Source of the DNA: Planctomycetales bacterium
GTDB lineage: Bacteria; Planctomycetota; Planctomycetia; Isosphaerales; Isosphaeraceae
DNA length: 11,881 nt
Direction: 5' to 3'
Assembly: GCA_027451455.1 (NCBI GenBank)
Contig: DAIDJI010000089.1
Span: 1 to 11,881, forward strand
The position numbers and the translations under genes were made by a program. Under the pieces are notes generated by a model. That model saw only the letters and a program-made list of their open reading frames with translations, was not told the DNA's origin and made no database searches. Below are positions 6,647 through 11,881 of this stretch, in pieces. Position 1 is the first letter of the stretch; each line of letters begins with the position of its first letter.

Positions 6647-8596
6647 ATGTCGAGAGGCGTCGAGGACGGTCGGTTTGTGGTCGGACTGCGAACTCTGGCG
6701 CTGGGGGCGGCGGCGGCGGCGGTCTGGCCGGGTTATCTGGTCCTGCTGGCCTACCTGGCAAGACAGGCGCCCTGGTCTCGCGGGCTGAGCTTTCTGGTCG
6801 CCGCGGAGCTGATCGGTGTGGCGCTGGCGGTTTTTGCTCACGACCTGCTCCGCTGGATGGCTCGGCCCTCGGGGTGGGCCGAGCGATACCTGGGGATGGC
6901 GGCGCCGGTGGCGCGGCAGCTTGGTCGTGCCGGTCGGTTTCTTGTGGTGGCGGCGGCGGTGCTGTTGCTGCCGGCCCGGCTGATCGACAGCGGGCTGATC
7001 GCGCCCGAGGGCCGGTTGATCTCGGCACCGGCGTTCAGCCGGTTGCTGATCCTGGCGTTTGAGCTGGCGGTCTGGGGAGTGAGCGTTCGACTTTTGACGG
7101 GCCGGTCGCCGATGCTGGCGAGCCTGTCGGCGGTTCTGGGGTCTGGGACGGATGAGCCGTCGACGGGCGGGTCCTGGCTGCGCGGGGGGCTGAAGTGGGT
7201 CCGTCGACATCGACGCACCGTGGCGACGCTACCGATCGCCGGGATCGGCGCTGTGATTGCGCTCGATATCTTCGGGTATAGCTTCTCGGCGCGTCGGCTG
7301 GCGATGGCCGGCACCCAAACGGCGACGGTTGTGATGGTTGCCCTGGCGGCGTATCGGGCCATGGCCCGGCTGATTGACGGGCATGTCGGAAGCTGGGCAC
7401 GGGCGCACCCGCCGCGTCGGCGGTCATGGGCTGCGGCGCTGACCTCGGCGATGAGCCGGCGGGGCGCGTCGCGATCGCCGAGGGGGGCCGGTTTGCCGGC
7501 GCCCGCGCCCGAGTCCGCATCGAACGCCGACGATCCCGCCGCGACCGTGCCTCGTCCGGAGGACCTGGCCGCCGGGCTCCGGCGCCTGGTCGGATGTGTT
7601 GTGGCCTTGCTGGGCTTCCTGGCGGTCGCCTGGCTTTGGGAACTCGATCTGGCCTTTCTCCGGTTCCTGCTCAATCAGCCGCTCTGGTCGGTGGATGAGC
7701 AGACGCTGGTGACGGTCGGCGACCTGATCCAGGCCTCGGTTATCGTGGTCGCCGGCGTGCTGGCCTGGCGGTACATGGGGACCATCTTTGCCTTGACGTT
7801 GTTCCACCGGATGCCTGATGACCCGGGTGTCCGGTTCGCGGTGGTGATGCTCTGCCGGTACGCGGTGCTGGTCGTTGCCTCGATCGCCGCTCTGGGCGCG
7901 ATCCGGCTGGACATGGCCCGGATCGGCGTTGTCCTGGCGGCGCTGGGCGTCGGGCTTGGATTTGGGTTGCAGGAGATCGTCTCGAACTTCGTCTGCGGGA
8001 TCATCCTGCTGCTCGAACGGCCGATCCGGATCGGCGACGTGGTGACGGTGGCAGAGACCACCGGGCGAGTCGACCGGATTCACATCCGAGCGACCACGAT
8101 CGTCAACGCCGAGAATCAGAGCATGATCGTGCCGAACCGCGAGTTCATTACGGGGAAGCTGGTGAACTGGACCCACAATGACAAGATTCTGCGGGTAACG
8201 GTCCGGCTCATGGTGGAATATGGGACGGATCCGGACCGGGCGGCGGAACTTCTCATTTCCACGGCCCGCCGCGACCCGGACGTGGTAATCAGCCCGGCGC
8301 CATCGGCGATGATGGAAGGCTTCGGCGAGTCGGGGCTGACCTTTGTTTTGCATGCCTTCGTACCCGACCCTGCGCTGATTGGACCGGTGAGGCACCGGCT
8401 CTGCGTTGAGATCCAGCGGCGGTTGGACGAGGCCGGGATGCGGATTCCCGTGCCGATCCGCGAGGTCCGGCTGCTGGGGGCGGCTGCGGCCTCGTCGGTC
8501 CCTGAGGATCACCCAGTTCGCCGCGATGCCGCGGCGACCCTGCCGGCGGGGCCGCACGCGCGTGGGGCTGTCGGGCGGGTCGAGGAACGGGCCTGA
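6647..8596 (+). CDS. MscS-family mechanosensitive channel, membrane and pore half of an MscK-like protein
   Basis: 649 residues from the ATG at 6647, which has GAGGGGG about 9 nt upstream; a TTG at 6584 would add 21 residues. Inner-membrane channel opened by membrane tension to release solutes on osmotic downshock. Hydrophobic segments lie near 11-37, 48-68, 97-113, 131-150, 192-212, 220-240, 314-334, 355-374 and 395-419, with a Pro/Arg/Ser-rich loop at about 250-310. The pore helix (about 424-457) contains ALGVGLGFGLQEIVSNFV and LLLERPIRIGD, the MscS signature. The beta domain follows (VPNREFITGKLVNWT) and then the alpha/beta domain to about 609, with a low-complexity tail. MscS of E. coli has three membrane helices; the extra ones and the coiled-coil gene directly upstream in the same frame point to MscK. 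The pore residues look intact, so the channel is probably functional. Confidence 0.92.
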   Translation: MSRGVEDGRFVVGLRTLALGAAAAAVWPGYLVLLAYLARQAPWSRGLSFLVAAELIGVALAVFAHDLLRWMARPSGWAERYLGMAAPVARQLGRAGRFLVVAAAVLLLPARLIDSGLIAPEGRLISAPAFSRLLILAFELAVWGVSVRLLTGRSPMLASLSAVLGSGTDEPSTGGSWLRGGLKWVRRHRRTVATLPIAGIGAVIALDIFGYSFSARRLAMAGTQTATVVMVALAAYRAMARLIDGHVGSWARAHPPRRRSWAAALTSAMSRRGASRSPRGAGLPAPAPESASNADDPAATVPRPEDLAAGLRRLVGCVVALLGFLAVAWLWELDLAFLRFLLNQPLWSVDEQTLVTVGDLIQASVIVVAGVLAWRYMGTIFALTLFHRMPDDPGVRFAVVMLCRYAVLVVASIAALGAIRLDMARIGVVLAALGVGLGFGLQEIVSNFVCGIILLLERPIRIGDVVTVAETTGRVDRIHIRATTIVNAENQSMIVPNREFITGKLVNWTHNDKILRVTVRLMVEYGTDPDRAAELLISTARRDPDVVISPAPSAMMEGFGESGLTFVLHAFVPDPALIGPVRHRLCVEIQRRLDEAGMRIPVPIREVRLLGAAAASSVPEDHPVRRDAAATLPAGPHARGAVGRVEERA

Positions 8597-8881
8597 TCGC
8601 CTCGATCTCGGCAAAATTCGCCGCGAGGATCCGGCGGATTCGTCATCGCGATGCGCGCTGCCTGGATGACCCGCGCGGGGCGCTGGGATTGGCCTGTAAT
8701 AGGTTGATCCTCGCCCGGCTTTCCATCCGATGGATTAGGTGCCGGTGAACGGGCGGGTGAGACGGTTGATAGGTCTCCCCAGGATGTCCCAAACCGGGCC
8801 CGCCGTCGCTTGAGGAGAAGCGTGGGGAGCCCCGAGGCGGGCGACGGGATCGCAGAGGACCGCGAGGAGGAGGGATTGGAT
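8597..8881. other. Intergenic region between the channel and the small acidic protein
   Basis: 285 bp with no supported gene. It contains a 10-bp palindrome CATCGCGATG (8644-8653) and a small hairpin CGCTT-GAGGAG-AAGCG (8807-8822). No terminator with a T-run follows the channel gene, and no good -35/-10 pair was found. Confidence 0.4.
8865..8874 (+). promoter_or_regulatory. Strong Shine-Dalgarno site of the 74-residue protein
   Basis: AGGAGGAGGG ends 7 nt before the ATG at 8882. It is the strongest ribosome-binding site in the window and selects 8882 over the in-frame upstream start at 8810. Confidence 0.7.
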
Positions 8882-9106
8882 ATGGCGACCGCTCGGCTGC
8901 GTGTCTTCCCGAACGACGAGGATGAGACGGAGAATGGACAGGTCCCCGCCATCCCGATCAAGCTGAGCGACCTCTATCCACTGCTGGCCCAGGCTTATCG
9001 CGACAATTATGTCTGGCTCCGCGACTTCGAGGACGACGAGCTGCTGGTCGGTAGCGACCTGTACGAAGTGGTTCGGGCGTTCGCCAACTGCCGGCCATCG
9101 GCCTGA
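8882..9106 (+). CDS. Small acidic protein of unknown function
   Basis: 74 residues, starting MATARLRVFPNDEDE. I do not recognise the family. The protein is strongly acidic (NDEDETE near residues 10-16, FEDDE near 52-56) with no Cys cluster, signal peptide or membrane segment. It has a hydrophobic, Tyr-rich middle (LSDLYPLLAQAYRDNYVWL, about 32-50) and a C-terminal YEVVRAFANCRPSA. The regular alternation suggests a compact helical fold that could bind a partner. It is supported as a real gene by the near-ideal ribosome-binding site and codon use like its neighbours. An in-frame start at 8810 would add 24 residues, but it lacks such a site. It lies 78 nt before the STAS gene on the same strand, so the two may be expressed together. 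Confidence 0.7.
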   Translation: MATARLRVFPNDEDETENGQVPAIPIKLSDLYPLLAQAYRDNYVWLRDFEDDELLVGSDLYEVVRAFANCRPSA

Positions 9107-9126
9107 TGGGGCGGTGCGGTCCGGTC

Positions 9127-9155
9127 TTGCCGTGCGATCGGTGAAGGTCTAACCT
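9127..9155 (+). promoter_or_regulatory. Weak promoter candidate upstream of the STAS gene
   Basis: TTGCCG (9127-9132), a 17-nt spacer, and TAACCT (9150-9155). It matches the consensus at four and three of six positions, with ideal spacing and a location 30 nt before the ATG. It could be chance. Confidence 0.22.
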
Positions 9156-9184
9156 AGGAGTCCAGCGGGCCGGCGCGGCGGGCG

Positions 9185-9610
9185 ATGTCCCCCGACGGAG
9201 CTGGCCCATCCCGGTGGGCCTTCCCCATGGTCGTTCACCAATCCGGCCCGGCCGATGAGGCCTTCACGATCGAGCGTCGGGGTGACCTCACGGTCATTAC
9301 GGGCACCGAGGAACTTGAGAAGGTCGAGTACGGGCTAGAGGAGGCAGTTTCGAAGCTGATCCTCAAGCCGCTCGAATCCGAGGTTGAGCCTCAGGTTGTT
9401 TTCGACCTCAGCCAGGTCAGGTTCTTTGGCTCGAACTTCCTCGCCCTGCTGATCCGATGCTGGAAGCTGGTCCTCGCCCGGGGTGGGACGATGGCCCTTT
9501 CGGGGCTGGATGCGCGATCGCGTGAGTTACTCCGGGTCACCTCGCTGGACATCGTCTGGCCGATCTACGATTCGAAGAGGGAAGCGATCGAGGCCCTGCT
9601 ACTGGATTGA
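9185..9610 (+). CDS. STAS-domain protein (anti-sigma-factor-antagonist-like)
   Basis: 141 residues from the ATG at 9185; the ATG at 9227 would give 127. The domain spans about 26-141: FTIERRGDLTVITG as the first strands, VVFDLSQVRFFGSNFLALLI (71-90) as the central strand-loop-helix, then GGTMALSGLDARSRELLRVT and a C-terminal helix. This is the SpoIIAA/RsbV-type STAS fold, whose members bind anti-sigma kinases or other partners. In SpoIIAA the loop reads F-x-D-S-S-G-L, with the second Ser phosphorylated. Here it reads FFGSNFL: Gly82 replaces the Asp, Ser83 remains, and Asn84 stands at the phospho-Ser position. Classical phospho-switching is therefore doubtful unless Ser83 serves. No RsbW-like kinase or sigma-factor gene is nearby. 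The fold is secure; the partner is unknown. Confidence 0.85.
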   Translation: MSPDGAGPSRWAFPMVVHQSGPADEAFTIERRGDLTVITGTEELEKVEYGLEEAVSKLILKPLESEVEPQVVFDLSQVRFFGSNFLALLIRCWKLVLARGGTMALSGLDARSRELLRVTSLDIVWPIYDSKREAIEALLLD

Positions 9611-9671
9611 ACCGGACGGGCCGGTGTGGGTCCGAAGGGGTGCGGTCGCGGGGGTTCGTGTCCGCCCGCCG

Positions 9672-9700
9672 TTGACAGGCTCGGCGGCGAGTCTGATGAT
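9672..9700 (+). promoter_or_regulatory. Sigma-70-type promoter candidate upstream of the rhomboid-fold gene
   Basis: A perfect TTGACA (9672-9677), a 17-nt spacer, and GATGAT (9695-9700; four of six bases of TATAAT). It lies in the non-coding gap between the STAS gene and the ATG at 9804. Initiation near 9707 would give a leader of about 97 nt. This is the best consensus promoter seen in the window. Confidence 0.4.
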
Positions 9701-9803
9701 GGATCGTCAGCAGGAGTCGGGATCGGGGACTCTTGTGTCCGAGCGCGCCGAGGACGTCGTTCCCGGCCGCGGCCGGATCCCGTCCTGCCGGAGCGGAGCC
9801 GCC

Positions 9804-10745
9804 ATGGGCATTTACGACCGTGAATACCTCCGAGACGAGTCCTCGGGCTCCGGCCTCTTCGGCGGGATCTCGCCGGTCACCAAGTCGCTGATCGCGATCC
9901 ACGTGATCGCCTTTCTTCTGCTGCAACTGCTCTTCCACGATCAGGGTCGGACCGCTTCCCAATGGCTGGCCGCCTCGCCCGAATGGACCCTCGGCCATCA
10001 CCGATATTTCCAGCTCCTGACGGCCTCGTTCGTCAGTACTCAGCCGATCGCGTTGCTGTTCGACATGATCTTCTTCTGGTTCATGGGCCGGGAGATAGAG
10101 GCGAGGTACGGCTCGCCCGAGTTCCTGTTGTTCTACCTGGGCGCCGCCGTCCTGACGACGGCCGCGGGACTGCTGGTTGCCGCCTCGGTCGGGCCCACCC
10201 TGGCGATGCTTCCCATCGCCGGTCCCTGGGGCGCCATCCTCGCGGTGATGACGCTGTACACGCTGTATTATCCCCGTCAGGAAATCCTGTTCTTCTTCAT
10301 CATCCCGATGCCGATGTGGGTGCTGCTCACCATTTTCATGGTGCTGCCGTTTCTGGGTTTCTTCGGGGGGAACTCGCCCGGAATCGACCTCGCGATCGTT
10401 CTCGCCGGCGCCGGTTACGCGTATGCCTACAAGCAGGTGGACTGGCGGTGGACACAACTGATCCCGGCTCGTCGGTTTCGGCCCCGGCTCCGGATCTTCA
10501 CGGGCTCGTCCGCAAAGGAAGGGGCGCGTGCGAAGGGATGGAGCCCGTCCCGCCCTTCGACGGCCGCCGGTGGTGGGCGAGCACCTTCGGTCTCGGTCTT
10601 GCCCGAGGACCAGCTTGACGCCCGCGTCGACGAGATTCTCGCCAAGATCGCCCGGGACGGTCGCGAGAGCCTCTCCGACGACGAGCAGCGGATCCTCCAG
10701 GAGGCGAGCCGGCGCGCCCGCATGCGACGGAGCGACCGCATTTGA
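9804..10745 (+). CDS. Rhomboid-family membrane protein lacking the catalytic residues (pseudoprotease)
   Basis: 313 residues from the ATG at 9804, starting MGIYDREYLRDE. About six membrane segments: 26-44, 82-95, 107-125, 140-157, 161-186 and 194-209. Rhomboid landmarks remain: WFMGREIEARYG (92-103), FLLFYLGAA, YYPRQ (155-159) and GYAYAYKQ. In active rhomboids the serine of G-A-S-G and a histidine of the last helix cleave substrates within the membrane, and an H-x(3)-N motif shapes the oxyanion hole. Here G-A-S-G is GPWG (140-143, Trp142 for Ser), the last-helix His aligns with Ala197/Ile198, and the H-x(3)-N region reads ALLFD (83-87). Proteolysis is therefore not expected; a binding or chaperone role like iRhom/Derlin proteins is possible. 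A helical C-terminal segment (266-305, VDEILAKIARDGRESLSDDE) is of the type seen behind bacterial rhomboids. The open frame back to 9483 is only an unused extension. Confidence 0.82.
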   Translation: MGIYDREYLRDESSGSGLFGGISPVTKSLIAIHVIAFLLLQLLFHDQGRTASQWLAASPEWTLGHHRYFQLLTASFVSTQPIALLFDMIFFWFMGREIEARYGSPEFLLFYLGAAVLTTAAGLLVAASVGPTLAMLPIAGPWGAILAVMTLYTLYYPRQEILFFFIIPMPMWVLLTIFMVLPFLGFFGGNSPGIDLAIVLAGAGYAYAYKQVDWRWTQLIPARRFRPRLRIFTGSSAKEGARAKGWSPSRPSTAAGGGRAPSVSVLPEDQLDARVDEILAKIARDGRESLSDDEQRILQEASRRARMRRSDRI

Positions 10746-11221
10746 GTCCTGACCCCACGATCACCATCCGCCGTGCCACCGTCGCCGATATCCCGGCGAT
10801 CGTCGAGTTCAATCGCCTGCTGGCGCTCGAAACCGAGTCGAAGCGGCTCGACCTCGAGACTCTGCGGTCGGGTGTCGAGCTGGCCGTTCGCGATCCGGAT
10901 CGCCTTCGCTACTGGATCGCCGAGGTGGATGGCTCGCCGGGTCCTGCCGGACAGGCCGCGGTCAGTCGAGAATGGAGCGACTGGCGGAACGGGTGGATCT
11001 GGTGGTTGCAGAGCGTCTATGTGACCGCCGATCATCGCCGCCGGGGCGTCTTTCGAGCGCTCTATCAGGAGGTCCGCCGCGAGGCCCGATCCCTCCCTGA
11101 GGTGATCGGCCTGCGGCTCTACGTCGAGGACGCGAACGCCGCGGCCCATCGGACGTATCAGGCTCTCGGCATGAAGCCGGGCGGTTATTCGGTCTACGAG
11201 GAACTCTGGATCAAGGTTTGA
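10742..11221 (+). CDS. GNAT-family N-acetyltransferase
   Basis: 159 residues. GNAT enzymes move an acetyl group from acetyl-CoA to an amine; the substrate here cannot be read from sequence. Family features: ITIRRATVADIPAIVEF (7-23) as strand 1 and helix 1, WWLQSVYVTADHRRRGVFRA (87-106) with the acetyl-CoA pyrophosphate loop HRRRGVF (motif A, R-x-x-G-x form), LRLYVEDANAAAHRTYQALG (124-143) as motif B, and Tyr149/Tyr152 after it. The start is a TTG at 10742 overlapping the rhomboid stop by 4 nt, with GGAG 9 nt upstream, so translational coupling to the rhomboid-fold gene is likely. It ends 34 nt before a strong hairpin. Confidence 0.88.
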   Translation: MSPDPTITIRRATVADIPAIVEFNRLLALETESKRLDLETLRSGVELAVRDPDRLRYWIAEVDGSPGPAGQAAVSREWSDWRNGWIWWLQSVYVTADHRRRGVFRALYQEVRREARSLPEVIGLRLYVEDANAAAHRTYQALGMKPGGYSVYEELWIKV

Positions 11222-11255
11222 TCCCCCTACCCAGCGACCTTCCCTCTACAAGCAG

Positions 11256-11288
11256 GGACGGCCGCGCCGGGGCCAGGCGCGGCCGTCC
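11256..11288. terminator. Perfect 13-bp hairpin between convergent genes, bidirectional terminator-like
   Basis: GGACGGCCGCGCC (11256-11268), a 7-nt loop (11269-11275), then GGCGCGGCCGTCC (11276-11288). It lies 34 nt after the acetyltransferase stop and 14 nt beyond the stop of the opposing proline-rich gene, so it can end transcripts from both sides. There is no T-run on either strand, so it is not a classical intrinsic terminator; Rho assistance or RNA 3'-end protection is possible. Confidence 0.65.
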
Positions 11289-11302
11289 GCCCGAGAGCCA
11301 TC

Positions 11303-11881
11303 TCAACGATCGCGACGGAGCCGATCGAGTTCGGCCTTCAGGCGATCGATCTGTGCCTCGAGATCCTGGATTCGGCGATCGGTCTCCGGGCCCCGACCAC
11401 GACGCGGTTCACGGGCGCCGGGGCGCGGCGGGGGCGGTCCGTCGTTCTCGGCCGTGGCCTCGGTCCGGAGGTTGGTGAGGGTCTGGACCTCAAAGTGGGT
11501 GTCGCCCCTGGGTCCGGTTTCCATCCAGCCAGAGGCGCGAACACGGTCGCCTCGGGTGGCGGCGGCGGCGAAACGCTCGGCGAGGTGGGGCGGCCAGTGG
11601 AGGATCGTTCCGTCGCTGAGGACCGCACCATCGATCTCGCCCCTCGGCGCCGTGGTCATCCGTTCGACAACTCCCTCGGCCGTCCGGGACTCGCGGTCGC
11701 TGGGTCCGATCGGAGCCCGGCGACCCGGGGGACCCGGCGGCGGCGGCAGAGGCCGGCCCCGACGTCCCCGGCCTGGCGGTGGCGGGGGTGGTCCGTCGTT
11801 CTCAGCCGTGGCCTCGGTCCGGAGGTTGGTGAGGGTCTGGACCTCAAAGTGGGTGTCGCCCCTGGGTCCGGTTTCCATCCA
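11303..11881 (-). CDS. Proline-rich repeat protein with a small beta (OB-like) domain, 5' end beyond window
   Basis: 192 C-terminal residues are visible; the frame is still open at the window edge, so the start lies outside. Numbering from the first visible Met: a segment METGPRGDTHFEVQTLTNLR (1-20), a Pro/Arg/Gly linker (30-60), a compact domain of about 68-145 (GVVERM, PRGEIDGAVLSDGTILHWPP, GDRVRASGWMETG), a second Pro/Arg linker (147-165) and a short C-terminal coiled coil (RRIQDLEAQIDRLKAELDRL, 169-188). The domain pattern (G-x-V, G-E-x-D-G-x-x-L-x-D-G-T, PPH, GD-x-V-x-A-x-G) looks like an OB-type beta barrel, but I cannot name a family. Residues 1-33 recur exactly at 119-151, so the gene carries at least one tandem copy of the domain. 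Localisation cannot be judged without the N terminus. Confidence 0.7.
   Translation of the reverse strand, partial: WMETGPRGDTHFEVQTLTNLRTEATAENDGPPPPPPGRGRRGRPLPPPPGPPGRRAPIGPSDRESRTAEGVVERMTTAPRGEIDGAVLSDGTILHWPPHLAERFAAAATRGDRVRASGWMETGPRGDTHFEVQTLTNLRTEATAENDGPPPPRPGAREPRRGRGPETDRRIQDLEAQIDRLKAELDRLRRDR
11436..11881. repeat. Tandem direct repeat, 354-bp period, inside the proline-rich gene
   Basis: Positions 11436-11527 and 11790-11881 match at 91 of 92 bases; the single difference is g11450 versus a11804. The second copy is cut by the window end, so the repeat is probably longer. The 354-bp period is exactly 118 codons and keeps the frame, indicating a recent in-frame domain duplication or ongoing homogenisation. 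Confidence 0.9.

Noticed and set aside
8807..8822. Hairpin CGCTT-GAGGAG-AAGCG as a riboswitch or RBS-masking element
   Set aside because: Only a 5-bp stem, and the GAGGAG in the loop is not placed before the chosen start at 8882; likely chance in purine-rich DNA.
9483..9803. Upstream extension of the rhomboid-fold reading frame (about 107 extra residues)
   Set aside because: It overlaps the STAS gene, is Arg/Ser/Pro-rich without domain features, and the natural MGIYDREY start with a promoter candidate lies downstream at 9804.
1..11881. tRNA, rRNA or CRISPR array
   Set aside because: No cloverleaf-like, rRNA-like or short regularly spaced repeat pattern was seen by eye; the only sizeable direct repeat is the coding one at 11436-11881.

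Overview
The window is about 11.9 kb of GC-rich chromosomal DNA with bacterial gene density. The best guess for the host is a planctomycete, probably Isosphaeraceae-like. That rests on composition, Arg/Ala/Asp-rich proteins, a rhomboid-family protein starting with MGIYDREY and carrying a C-terminal helical segment, and an MscK-type coiled-coil channel. This placement is inference from sequence style, not a database match. No rRNA, tRNA, CRISPR array, transposase or phage gene was recognised.

Layout. (1) Positions 1-2613, plus strand: a cofactor cluster with the 3' part of nadC (NAD synthesis), birA (biotin-protein ligase with an N-terminal winged helix) and a secreted HEAT/TPR-type protein. 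(2) Positions 2623-4080, minus strand: a CbiA/CobB-like protein that keeps the family architecture but lacks both the P-loop and the catalytic Cys of the amidotransferase domain, and has two CxxC pairs. (3) Positions 4081-4606: a gene-free divergent region with a small AT-rich inverted repeat. (4) Positions 4607-8596, plus strand: an MscK/KefA-type mechanosensitive channel present as two same-frame genes. One encodes the periplasmic coiled-coil half ending after the first membrane helix, the other the multi-helix half with the MscS pore. They are separated by a 69-bp segment of about 22% GC containing three in-frame stops and a promoter-like sequence. (5) Positions 8882-11221, plus strand: a 74-residue acidic protein, a STAS-domain protein, a rhomboid-fold protein with no catalytic residues, and a GNAT acetyltransferase that overlaps it by 4 nt. 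(6) Position 11303 to the window end, minus strand: a proline-rich protein with a tandem 354-bp repeat. A perfect 13-bp hairpin separates it from the convergent acetyltransferase gene.

The common theme is enzyme folds that have lost their active sites: the CbiA-like protein, the rhomboid, and possibly the STAS protein, which has Asn at the usual phospho-Ser position. The other main observation is the apparent splitting of a large mechanosensitive channel in its first cytoplasmic loop. NadC and BirA are ordinary housekeeping enzymes. No single multi-gene system is proven here; the pseudoenzymes and the split channel are the leads worth following.
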